From Pseudomonas endophytica (GTDB taxonomy: Bacteria; Pseudomonadota; Gammaproteobacteria; Pseudomonadales; Pseudomonadaceae), in NCBI RefSeq assembly GCF_001411475.1, contig NZ_LLWH01000090.1, positions 1-52,776 on the forward strand: DNA of 52,776 nucleotides, read 5' to 3'. The notes beneath the pieces are model-generated. The model did no database searches, was not told the origin of the DNA, and saw nothing but the letters and a program-made list of their open reading frames with translations. How positions within the stretch are numbered: the stretch's first letter is position 1; every line of letters begins with the position of its first letter. Below are positions 29,759 to 36,615 of this stretch, piece by piece. A program made the position numbers and the translations under genes.

Positions 29759-30019
29759 ATGGAATACGACGATAAATTGATTGAAGAAGCCATACTTGCC
29801 CTGCTGGCAACCTTCAGTTTTGATGACGGCAATACTTGGAAAGGGTTCGACTTCGAGACCATGAATCGATTGCATGAACAGGATTTAATCAGTAATCCGG
29901 TGAACAAGAGCAAATCGATTTGGTTGACGGCTGAAGGGCTGGAGCGAGGTCGGCAGATAGCCGACCGGTTGTTTGGGGTAAGAACTCAAGCAGAGCATGT
30001 ATCCGACTCGGATATCTGA
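29759..30019 (+). CDS. DUF6429 family protein (IS66 passenger)
   Basis: This 86-residue acidic protein reads MEYDDKLIEEAILALLATFS, WKGFDFETMNRLHEQDLISN and TAEGLERGRQIADRLFG, the DUF6429 pattern, which I associate with genes at the 3' end of IS66 elements. A winged-helix-like fold is suggested by the helix-rich layout and the LTAEGLERG segment, but function is unknown. It lies between the internal repeat copy and the outer right repeat, so it moves with the element. Confidence 0.72.
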   Translation: MEYDDKLIEEAILALLATFSFDDGNTWKGFDFETMNRLHEQDLISNPVNKSKSIWLTAEGLERGRQIADRLFGVRTQAEHVSDSDI

Positions 30020-30041
30020 CTTCATACCCCGGCTATACGGT

Positions 30042-30065
30042 AGGTGGGGTATATGGATCGCTTAC
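30042..30065 (+). repeat. Right terminal inverted repeat of the IS66-family element
   Basis: Read on the minus strand it begins GTAAGCGATCCATA and ends TACCCCACCT. The Rhs gene on its right is cut exactly at this border. Confidence 0.8.
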
Positions 30066-31382
30066 GGTCATTTCTTGTGGGGTGCCGAGGTGGTCGCAGT
30101 GGTACCAGCTCAGGACGTCGATTTTCGGGGCGACAGGTTTGTAGGTCCATACAGGGTCGGTCTTGTGGTTGTACTCGCCGCTGTAGTCCGGTTGTTTGAG
30201 CAGGCGTATGCCGCCGTGGCGCAGGGCTTGGGCCACGGGTACGAAGGTGCCGGGTTCGTAGAGGTAGTGAACGGTGCGGCCGGTGTCGGTTTCGAGCAGT
30301 GGCGGGGAGTTTTCCCATGCCAAGGTGTCACCGTCCCAGCCGTAAAGGGTGTGGTCGCAGCCCAGTTCGCGTTGTTTGCGGGCGTGCTGGTTGATGTTCC
30401 AGCCCGATCCGGCCTCGGGTTTTTTTCGGTAGTGCGCTTCTGAGTGCTTTGCGATCCGACGACCCAAGGCGTCGTAGAAGTAGCGCACGCTCAAACGGTC
30501 GTCGTTAAAGGCTTCAAGTCTGTCAAACAGGTCCCATTGCAGTTGGCTTAAGCGGCCGTTTTGCAGGCGTTTGGTCTGGTTGCCGCGTTCGTCGTATTCG
30601 TAGTGGATGCCCACGTATTCGCGCAGCAGGTTGTCCATCAGTTTGTTGCGTTTGGGGTCTTGCTCCAGCGGTCTTTGTGGCTGTTGCTGTTTTTCGTTGA
30701 GTAGGTTGCTGGCCGGGTCGAAGGCGAAGGTTTCTTCGCCTAAGCGGCTGGTCGCGCTGAGCAGTCGGCCGACGGGGTCGTAGCGATAGGCCAGCGGGCC
30801 ACGGCGGGTGTCGTTGATGCGGGTCAGTTGGCTGGCGTGGTCGTAGGTGTAATCGCGCTTGAGCAGTGTGGATGTGTCGTCGCCGCGGCCCAGTAATTGC
30901 TCTTGCAGGCGCCCGACCGGATCCCAGCTTTGACGTTGCAGCAGGTGGTTGCCTTGATGGCGCGCGACTTCGCGGTGCAGGTCATCACGCTCGTAGTTGA
31001 CCAGTTCGTGTTCGTCGAACTTGAGGCTGAGCACGTGGCCGCTGCCGTAGGTAAGCTAACTGACGCGATGGCCATCCGGGCGGGTGGTGGCGATGCGCTG
31101 GTTTAGCGGGTCGTATTCGTGTTGCCACACGCAGACGATGGGAGTTTGTTGATGAAGGTAGTGCTGGTGTTCGCGCAGCAGGTTGCCTGCGGGGTCATGG
31201 AACCACTGTAAGCGGCTGTGCAGGTTACTGGCCTGTAGCAGGTTGCCGTTGCCGTCGTAGGCAAAGGTTTCGGTTTGCGTACGCTCACCGAGGATGGCGC
31301 AGCGTTCGATGAGCCGGTTCATTGGGTCAAACTGCAGGGCGGTGGTTCTTTGCCCCTCTTGGGTGCTGGCTAGGGGTTGCAC
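30066..31382 (-). pseudogene. Rhs/YD-repeat protein gene, truncated at both ends and interrupted by a stop
   Basis: About 435 codons of Rhs core are readable, with YD repeats such as YRYDPVGRLLSATSRLGEE, HYEYDERGNQTKRLQNGRL and VRYFYDALGRRIAKHSEAHY, and the end-of-core motif HCDHLGTPQEM. The frame is broken by TAG at 31056-31058, between GHRVS and LTYGSGHVLSL. The IS66 right end removes everything after HLGTPQEMTVSD, so the self-cleavage site and the variable toxin tip are gone. Upstream of 31382 no Rhs sequence continues in frame. Intact Rhs proteins are toxins delivered by type VI secretion. Confidence 0.85.
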
Positions 31383-31808
31383 CTTCGATCAGTAAGGTGA
31401 TGTGCGCTGTGTTTGCGTCCAGCATGTGTCCCATTCCATTCGTTACACCGTGAGTGGGCGCATGGTGCGAGTGGGAAATTGGGGTTACAACGGGTTAAGG
31501 GAGGGTGGGTATAGATTCAGAAGAAGCTTACGCATGGCGGGAATTTGTGATCATTTTCGCGATACTTGTTCTTACGTGAAATTACCCTTTTATCCATTTC
31601 GCTGTCTGTGGAGATGCTCGCTTTCCTTTGGTAGCGTTTGGGTCAGTCATGCAAAAATGCTGAGTGTTTACCCATCACAGAGCCACTACCCGCTGCCAAT
31701 CGAGTCGCTACCGCTAATGGAATCTGCATGCACACTGGGAGCATCAGAACAGCATCCAGCCACAACCCGTAAACTACGGACCGGAGTTGAATTAGCGAGG
31801 AGCGTTAC
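31383..31808. other. Gene-free stretch between the Rhs remnant and the MerR gene
   Basis: Nothing recognisable is encoded here. Some codons next to 31383 may be frameshifted Rhs residue, but I could not align them. The last 60 bases must hold the MerR gene promoter; no strong box stands out. Confidence 0.4.
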
Positions 31809-32210
31809 ATGTACATAGGTGAACTTGCTAAGTTGTCGGGGTGCACGCCCAAAGCCATTCGTCTGTATGAGCAACTGGGCCTGCTGACCCCGCAGCGTCT
31901 TGGCAGTTATCGGTTATACACGGCCCATCACCTAACGCTGGTGCAGATGATCCGCACGGCCCAGGCGGTGGGGTTCAAGCTGCAGGAGATGAGCGAGCTG
32001 CTGGCAGCCAAGCAACATCAAGCACCGTTTCCGCTTGCGCTGGCCAATCAGGGCATCGAGGCCAAGCGCCTAGAACTGCAAGCGCAGATCCTTGCTCTGC
32101 AGGATCGCGAGCGGCACCTGACGCTGTTGCAACAACAGATCAACCAGCAATTCGCCCCCACGTCAGTGCTTGGCGCCGCGCCCGGTATCAGCGCGCCAAC
32201 AGATGCGTAA
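31809..32210 (+). CDS. MerR family transcriptional regulator
   Basis: The 133-residue protein starts MYIGELAKLSGCTPKAIRLY and continues EQLGLLTPQRLGSYRLYT, the MerR winged helix-turn-helix, followed by a long dimerisation helix (about 75-118). The C-terminal effector region is short and lacks a Cys metal-binding loop, so a metal sensor is unlikely; the ligand is unknown. ATG 31809 has GAGGAG seven bases before it. Its 3' end overlaps the convergent epimerase gene by 23 bases, and that gene's promoter has MerR-type spacing. Confidence 0.85.
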   Translation: MYIGELAKLSGCTPKAIRLYEQLGLLTPQRLGSYRLYTAHHLTLVQMIRTAQAVGFKLQEMSELLAAKQHQAPFPLALANQGIEAKRLELQAQILALQDRERHLTLLQQQINQQFAPTSVLGAAPGISAPTDA

Positions 32211-33168
32211 ACGCCTGTTTGAGGGCGTTCTGCGGCGAGCGCGGCTGGTAGCCCAGTTCATTGATGGCCTTGTCGATGCAGTAGACCTGGCGCACTCCAT
32301 AAAACATCTGTACCTGGCTGAGCAGCAATTCGGCCGGCTGACCGGTGTACCGTGCCCGCTGTTCTTGCAGCCAAGCGATCAACAACAGCAAAGCTTTTGG
32401 GGCTCGGCGCGGCAAACGATAGCCGGGGCACAGTGTGTTGAGCGCCTCGATCACCTCAGCCAGTGATGAGGCCTGTTGATTGGCCAGTAGGTAACGCTGG
32501 CCAGCACGGCCTTTTTCAGCGGCGCGGATCAAGCCATCGGCCACGTCGCGCACATCGACAAAATTGAAATAAAAATTCGGGTCAAGCATCAGTTTGCGCC
32601 CCAACACGGCCGCAAGAAATCCCATCGTATCGGTCAGCCGTGTGGTGTGAGGGCCGATGATGGCCGAGGGCAACACCGCGACCATCGGTAGGTTATGGGC
32701 TTTAGCGGTCTCCCAGGCAGCGCGTTCAGAAAGGATTTTCGAACGGTAGTACGGGTTGCTCTGGTCAGTATTCCAGCTGCTTTCATCTAGGCGCTGGCCA
32801 TTGTGCCCCACTGCAGCTACGGAGCTGACATAGACCACGCGCCGAACCCCAGCCTCTGCGGCGGCCCGCAGTACATTACGGGTGCCTTGTACGTTGACGT
32901 CGACGATTTCGGCGTGTGGATTCCTCGCCCAGTGCTTGAACACTGCCGCGACTTGGTACAGCACATCCACCCCTTGCAGGGCCTGGCGCAGTGAGTCGGG
33001 GTCTTGCAATTCGGCGCATACCACCTGGCAGTCGAGCCCGTTCAGGGCTGCGCCTCGGTCGATGTCACGGACCCCGGCGCGCACGTGTTGCCCCCGGGCG
33101 AGTAGTGCTCGCACGAGAGTGTTGCCCAAGTGCCCATTGGCACCGGTGACCAGCGATAGCGTATTCAT
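32188..33168 (-). CDS. NAD(P)-dependent epimerase/dehydratase family reductase
   Basis: The 326-residue protein is an extended SDR: TGANGHLGNTLVRALL (residues 8-23) is the nucleotide-binding TGxxGxxG motif, VYVSSVAAVGHNG contributes the Ser, and NPYYRSKILSERAAWE carries the catalytic YxxxK. The closest general class is the dihydroflavonol-4-reductase-like or NAD-dependent epimerases; the substrate is unknown. I start at ATG 33168 because the dinucleotide fold begins directly there; the longer frame from 33243 runs through the promoter. It is probably the target of the convergent MerR regulator. Confidence 0.85.
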   Translation of the reverse strand: MNTLSLVTGANGHLGNTLVRALLARGQHVRAGVRDIDRGAALNGLDCQVVCAELQDPDSLRQALQGVDVLYQVAAVFKHWARNPHAEIVDVNVQGTRNVLRAAAEAGVRRVVYVSSVAAVGHNGQRLDESSWNTDQSNPYYRSKILSERAAWETAKAHNLPMVAVLPSAIIGPHTTRLTDTMGFLAAVLGRKLMLDPNFYFNFVDVRDVADGLIRAAEKGRAGQRYLLANQQASSLAEVIEALNTLCPGYRLPRRAPKALLLLIAWLQEQRARYTGQPAELLLSQVQMFYGVRQVYCIDKAINELGYQPRSPQNALKQAFTHLLAR

Positions 33169-33211
33169 GGATTGCCTTATCCTCTGACGGCGGAGCCTGA
33201 GATGACAAGGC

Positions 33212-33243
33212 AGGGTAGGGGTTGTCCCAAGGGGCAGAGTCAA
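33212..33243 (-). promoter_or_regulatory. MerR-type promoter of the epimerase-family gene
   Basis: On the minus strand, TTGACT (33243-33238) and TACCCT (33217-33212) are 20 bases apart, the over-long spacer of MerR-activated promoters. The spacer holds the dyad-like GCCCCTTGGGACAACCCC. It lies 44 bases before the start codon. Confidence 0.55.
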
Positions 33244-33304
33244 GCGCTGGGGTCAGCCAATCGAAAGTGAGAGCACAGTCACGGCACCGGCTTGTTCACC
33301 ACGA

Positions 33305-33622
33305 TTGCGCGCAACCATCAACACCGTGCCTTGCGACCATGACTGTGTGGCCGGTATGCGTGAACGCCATAACTGCATCATTCAAGCGTGGGGCGCGGTG
33401 AAGCCAGCGATGGGGCAGGTGGCGATTGATGAAGCCAAGCACGCCATCCGCGACTTGAAGATACTGGGTTTTCACTTCCACCCGATCATGCAGCACTTCA
33501 GCGTGGATGATCAGCGCTATGACCCACTTAGCCTGCCCGAGCGTCGACGTTGGCTGATTGCTACGCCGGGCTGTGTGTGTACACCGTTTGGCGCGCCAGA
33601 GAGGGCTCAAGGCCGCGATGGG
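33305..33622 (+). pseudogene. Chimeric duplicate of the downstream amidohydrolase and crotonase genes
   Basis: Bases 33305 to about 33528 copy the interior of the amidohydrolase gene (from 35063; protein RATINTVPCDHDCVAGMRER onward to FSVDDQRYDPL). Directly after, about 33530-33622 copies the crotonase gene near 36134-36226 (SLPE-RR-WLIAT and, in a shifted frame, GLKAAMG). About 850 bases between these parts are missing, and the second part has point changes and frame disruption. It lacks start and end regions and should be inactive. Confidence 0.82.
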
Positions 33623-33870
33623 AAATTGCGCGATTATTATAAATAATCGTGAATTAAGCGCTAAAAAGTCTGATGGCTTGATCGCATTTTATTTTTCGAA
33701 TCTTAGTCGACGAGGGCATCGAAATTCGATGAGTCATTCAGACCCTCCTTAAGCTCTGCAAAACGATTTGAATGAGTAATATCTTAAGACATTAATTAAC
33801 GGCATCACCTTGTGTGTCGGCTACTTTTATTTATTAAGACTATAAACATGCCTACGCACAAGGAAGAGCC

Positions 33871-34647
33871 ATGACATTAATAATGACCAACATGACACAA
33901 AAGGATGTGCCAGTGGTCGCAAGTGGGGTTAGTAGCGAACTTATTATTAAGTTGGAGACCACGGGCGAAAAAGAACGTTTCGGGGCTAGGGTCGAAGCCG
34001 TAATGGGGGTGGACAGTAAAGTCAAATCCATTTTTATGAGCAACGCTCAATACGGCTTCCGACCGCACAGCAATGGTCGCGATGCACACTGGCACTACGC
34101 GCCTTCGTTCAACTCAGAGCATTGGAAACCTGAGATTAGCATCGATGTAATATGTCGAAATTTACCCGCCTACAGCAGCGTAATTGAAATCGGTACGTTT
34201 ACTTACTACAGCGCAGATAATATTAAAGGTGTCACAACACCATTGAAGGTCAGAGCAGCTTATGATCCGAATATCAAGCTGGACTTACAAGAAGAACTGC
34301 TGGCTACTTGGGAAGACTACTCAACCAATAGGCGCGTTTACAGCCATAAGATTCGTCTTGATTTGCCTGATGATAATCTCAGTCATTGGAGTGTCTCTTT
34401 TAAGGTTTCGCCAGGAACAGTGCTGTTCAAAAAACCGTGGACAGCATACACACACGACCTAGAAACCGGGGTGGTTGAATTCAAGTGGTTTGCGACTAAG
34501 TCTAATATTCAAACGGAACTAAGAGAGGTCGATTTTCAGTTGCTGTCCACGTCACTCATCTATAACCCTGCACTTGAAAAACTAGCCAGCCTCACTGGTT
34601 ATTACGTTATGGCAGAGGATCAACTCGTCAGTGATTTAGAGAGTTAA
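33871..34647 (+). CDS. Hypothetical protein, possibly two beta-sandwich domains
   Basis: I do not recognise this 258-residue protein. It is rich in aromatic residues and beta-strand pattern, has no signal peptide or membrane helix, and lacks Cys clusters. Residues about 140-230 (LATWEDYSTNRRVYSHKIRL, HWSVSFKVSPGTVLFKKPW, GVVEFKWFATKSNIQ) faintly resemble carbohydrate-binding or fibronectin-like sandwiches. Its A/T content is higher than that of the flanking catabolic genes. AAGGAAGAGCC lies before ATG 33871. It stands alone between the chimeric duplicate and the catabolic operon promoter. A secreted or surface role is possible, not shown. Confidence 0.6.
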   Translation: MTLIMTNMTQKDVPVVASGVSSELIIKLETTGEKERFGARVEAVMGVDSKVKSIFMSNAQYGFRPHSNGRDAHWHYAPSFNSEHWKPEISIDVICRNLPAYSSVIEIGTFTYYSADNIKGVTTPLKVRAAYDPNIKLDLQEELLATWEDYSTNRRVYSHKIRLDLPDDNLSHWSVSFKVSPGTVLFKKPWTAYTHDLETGVVEFKWFATKSNIQTELREVDFQLLSTSLIYNPALEKLASLTGYYVMAEDQLVSDLES

Positions 34648-34812
34648 AACACACTCGCAAGCCTCAACGCCCACACCGGATGCAGCGTTTGACGAAAGCG
34701 CTCTTCATCTCGGTGTTGGCCGATTTTTGGCCCAATCCAATCGAACTGGCAACGCCCGGGTGGATGCCCAGATCTGAAAGATGTATTGCTCAAATACTCG
34801 CGCATCGGCTGC

Positions 34813-34841
34813 TTGACATGCACTGAACTCGGCCTTATAAA
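34813..34841 (+). promoter_or_regulatory. Sigma-70 promoter of the amidohydrolase-crotonase-MFS operon
   Basis: A consensus TTGACA (34813-34818) and TATAAA (34836-34841) are exactly 17 bases apart, 45 bases before the chosen start codon. Such a strong promoter implies that repression controls it. Confidence 0.78.
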
Positions 34842-34851
34842 GAACGTGTTC
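34842..34851. promoter_or_regulatory. Candidate TetR operator at the amidohydrolase promoter
   Basis: GAACGTGTTC follows the -10 box without a gap and covers the expected transcription start. It differs by one base from the perfect dyad GAACATGTTC at the other operon's promoter (38592). Confidence 0.62.
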
Positions 34852-34861
34852 ATAAATGATC

Positions 34862-34872
34862 AACAACAATAA
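34862..34872 (+). promoter_or_regulatory. A-rich AANAANAA motif before the amidohydrolase start
   Basis: AACAACAATAA lies 14 bases before ATG 34886. It fits the Hfq/Crc catabolite-repression target pattern. Confidence 0.45.
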
Positions 34873-34885
34873 TGGATGCGATCTT

Positions 34886-35725
34886 ATGCGCCGTATCGAC
34901 TTGCACTGCTACCCCAACACCCAACGCTGGATCGACTGCCAAGGTCCTTACGTCAAGGCGTTAGCGGAGTACTGGCACCGGGACTGGAAAGCCAAAACCG
35001 AAGAAGAAGTGGTGCGCGAGTTTCAGAGCGCTGGCATTGAGGCGGTGCTGGTTGCACTGGACTTGCGTGCCACCATCAATACTGTGCCTTGCGACATTGA
35101 CGATGTAGCCGGCATGCGAGATCGTCATGACTGCATCATTCAAGCGTGGGGCGCGGTGGAGCCAGCGATGGGGCAGGTGGCGATTGATGAAGCCAAGCAC
35201 GCCATCCGCGACCTGAAGATGCTGGGTTTTCACTTCCACCCGATCATGCAGCACTTCAGCGTGGATGATCAGCGCTATTACCCGCTCTGGGAGGAAATCA
35301 ACGCCCTTAAAGTACCGGTCATGATTGACGTCGGCATGACCGGCATGGGCGCAGGCTTGCCCGGTGGTTTTGGGGCTAAGACGCGGCATGCTCACCCGTC
35401 GTCCATCGACACCCTGGCCGCTGATTTCCCCGACTTAACCATCATCATGGCGCACCCTGGTTATCCTTGGATCGACGAAACCACCGTCTGTGCACTGCAC
35501 AAGGGTAACGTGTTTTGGGAAATGTCCGGTTGGGCACCAAAGTATCTGCCAGAGGCGCTTAAGCGCGATATTCGAGGGCGGCTCAAGCACAAGGTCATGT
35601 TCGGTAGCGATTACCCCAGCATTCCCCACGAGCGGCTGTTCAAAGAGTGGAACGAGCTGGGTTACTCCGATGAAGTATTGGAGCTGTTCTTCCACAAAAA
35701 TGCCGAACGCGTTTTGGGTCTCTGA
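34886..35725 (+). CDS. Amidohydrolase family protein (Amidohydrolase_2 fold)
   Basis: The 279-residue TIM-barrel protein begins MRRIDLHCYPNTQ and has FHFHPIMQHF, IIMAHPGYPW and VMFGSDYPSIPHE, the usual metal and acid sites of the ACMSD-like family of decarboxylases and hydrolases. The N-terminal motif is H7-C-Y9, not the expected HxH, so one metal ligand is replaced by Tyr. In the phd/cou hydroxycinnamate clusters such a protein cleaves a beta-ketoacyl-CoA by hydrolysis; that role fits here but is inference. I use ATG 34886 rather than 34856, whose MINNNNGCDL extension covers the A-rich motif. It is the first gene of a three-gene operon. Confidence 0.8.
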   Translation: MRRIDLHCYPNTQRWIDCQGPYVKALAEYWHRDWKAKTEEEVVREFQSAGIEAVLVALDLRATINTVPCDIDDVAGMRDRHDCIIQAWGAVEPAMGQVAIDEAKHAIRDLKMLGFHFHPIMQHFSVDDQRYYPLWEEINALKVPVMIDVGMTGMGAGLPGGFGAKTRHAHPSSIDTLAADFPDLTIIMAHPGYPWIDETTVCALHKGNVFWEMSGWAPKYLPEALKRDIRGRLKHKVMFGSDYPSIPHERLFKEWNELGYSDEVLELFFHKNAERVLGL

Positions 35726-35726
35726 C

Positions 35727-36530
35727 ATGGGCAGCGAACAGCACAATGTGCAGACCGAGCGGCGCGGGCACGTGCTCTATATCCGCATCAACAGGCCCCA
35801 CGTTCGTAACGCCCTAGACCCGCTCACCTATTACCAACTGAGCTTGGCGTGCGATCAACTGGAGGCTGACCCCGAGCTTTGGCTCGGGGTACTCACAGGG
35901 GAGGGGGATCAAGCCTTCAGTGCCGGTCGCGACCTCAAGCAACTGGCTGAAATGTCAGTGGCCGATGAGGCCAAAAAGCAAGCAGAGGTTGAGTTGTGGC
36001 AGCGCACCGTTCGCTTGACCGACCGCTTTAGTTTCGCCAAGCCACTGATCGCCCGGCTCAATGGTTCGGCGCATGGCGGTGGACTCGAACTGGCCTTGGC
36101 CTGCGACATCATTGTTGCGGCCGAGCATGCCCAACTCAGCCTGCCCGAGCCTCGGCGTGGGCTGATTGCCACGGCGGGCGGCGTACACCGTCTGCCGCGT
36201 CAGATAGGGCTCAAGGCCGCGATGGGGTATTTGCTCTCCGGGCGAGCCATGACCGCGCAACGGGGCTACGAACTGGGCCTGATCAACGAAGTGGTTCCTG
36301 GGCATTTGCTCGATGAAGCGGTCGAGCAATGGGTGGCTGACATTCTGGCCTGTGCGCCCTTGGCGGTTCGCGCCACCAAGGCTTGTGCCATGCAGGGCCT
36401 TGATCTGCCATTGGCCGATGCTATGGCCCGAAACTACGACGCGGAAGAACACCGCAAGTGCAGTGAAGATAGCCTTGAAGGTCCGCGTGCTTTTAGCGAA
36501 AAACGTCGACCGCAATGGCGAGGATGCTGA
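35727..36530 (+). CDS. Enoyl-CoA hydratase/isomerase family protein (classic hydratase residues)
   Basis: The 267-residue crotonase has the oxyanion-hole segment FSAGRDLKQL and AHGGGLELALACD, and carries both hydratase glutamates: E121 in GGGLELA and E141 in SLPEPRRGLIATAGG, spaced 20 residues as in mitochondrial enoyl-CoA hydratase. It should therefore add water across an alpha,beta-unsaturated acyl-CoA. It starts one base after the amidohydrolase stop and is clearly co-transcribed. A fragment of this gene recurs in the chimeric copy at 33,530. Confidence 0.88.
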   Translation: MGSEQHNVQTERRGHVLYIRINRPHVRNALDPLTYYQLSLACDQLEADPELWLGVLTGEGDQAFSAGRDLKQLAEMSVADEAKKQAEVELWQRTVRLTDRFSFAKPLIARLNGSAHGGGLELALACDIIVAAEHAQLSLPEPRRGLIATAGGVHRLPRQIGLKAAMGYLLSGRAMTAQRGYELGLINEVVPGHLLDEAVEQWVADILACAPLAVRATKACAMQGLDLPLADAMARNYDAEEHRKCSEDSLEGPRAFSEKRRPQWRGC

Positions 36531-36588
36531 AGCTCTACGCTCGATTTTCACCCGATACGGTACGCTTAGCAGGCGGCACCGCTACCTG

Positions 36589-36599
36589 AATAACAATAA
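36589..36599 (+). promoter_or_regulatory. A-rich AANAANAA motif before the MFS transporter gene
   Basis: AATAACAATAA lies 17 bases upstream of ATG 36616, before the GATAGGAA ribosome site. Confidence 0.45.
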
Positions 36600-36615
36600 T
36601 CACAGGTGATAGGAA

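Larger units (their letters stand above)
27742..30065 (+). mobile_element. IS66-family insertion sequence with DUF6429 passenger gene
   Basis: Imperfect terminal inverted repeats of 24 bases, beginning GTAAGCG and ending CCCCACCT, lie at 27742-27765 and, in reverse, 30042-30065 (about 20 identities). Inside are tnpB, tnpC and a DUF6429 gene; no tnpA is present. A third, more diverged copy of the repeat lies internally at 29714-29736, just after tnpC. The 8-base flanks (GTTTGATC left, GGTCATTT right) do not match, so the usual target duplication is absent. Confidence 0.85.

Noticed and set aside
21466..31800. Search for a second copy of the tRNA-Lys 3' end as an attachment site
   Set aside because: By eye I found no match to the terminal tRNA sequence downstream, so I do not claim an att site. 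A computed search for the last 20 tRNA bases would settle it.
33305..33646. A 113-codon frame that could be annotated as a small gene
   Set aside because: It is pieced together from interior parts of two downstream genes and has no proper start region, so I treat it as a pseudogene fragment.
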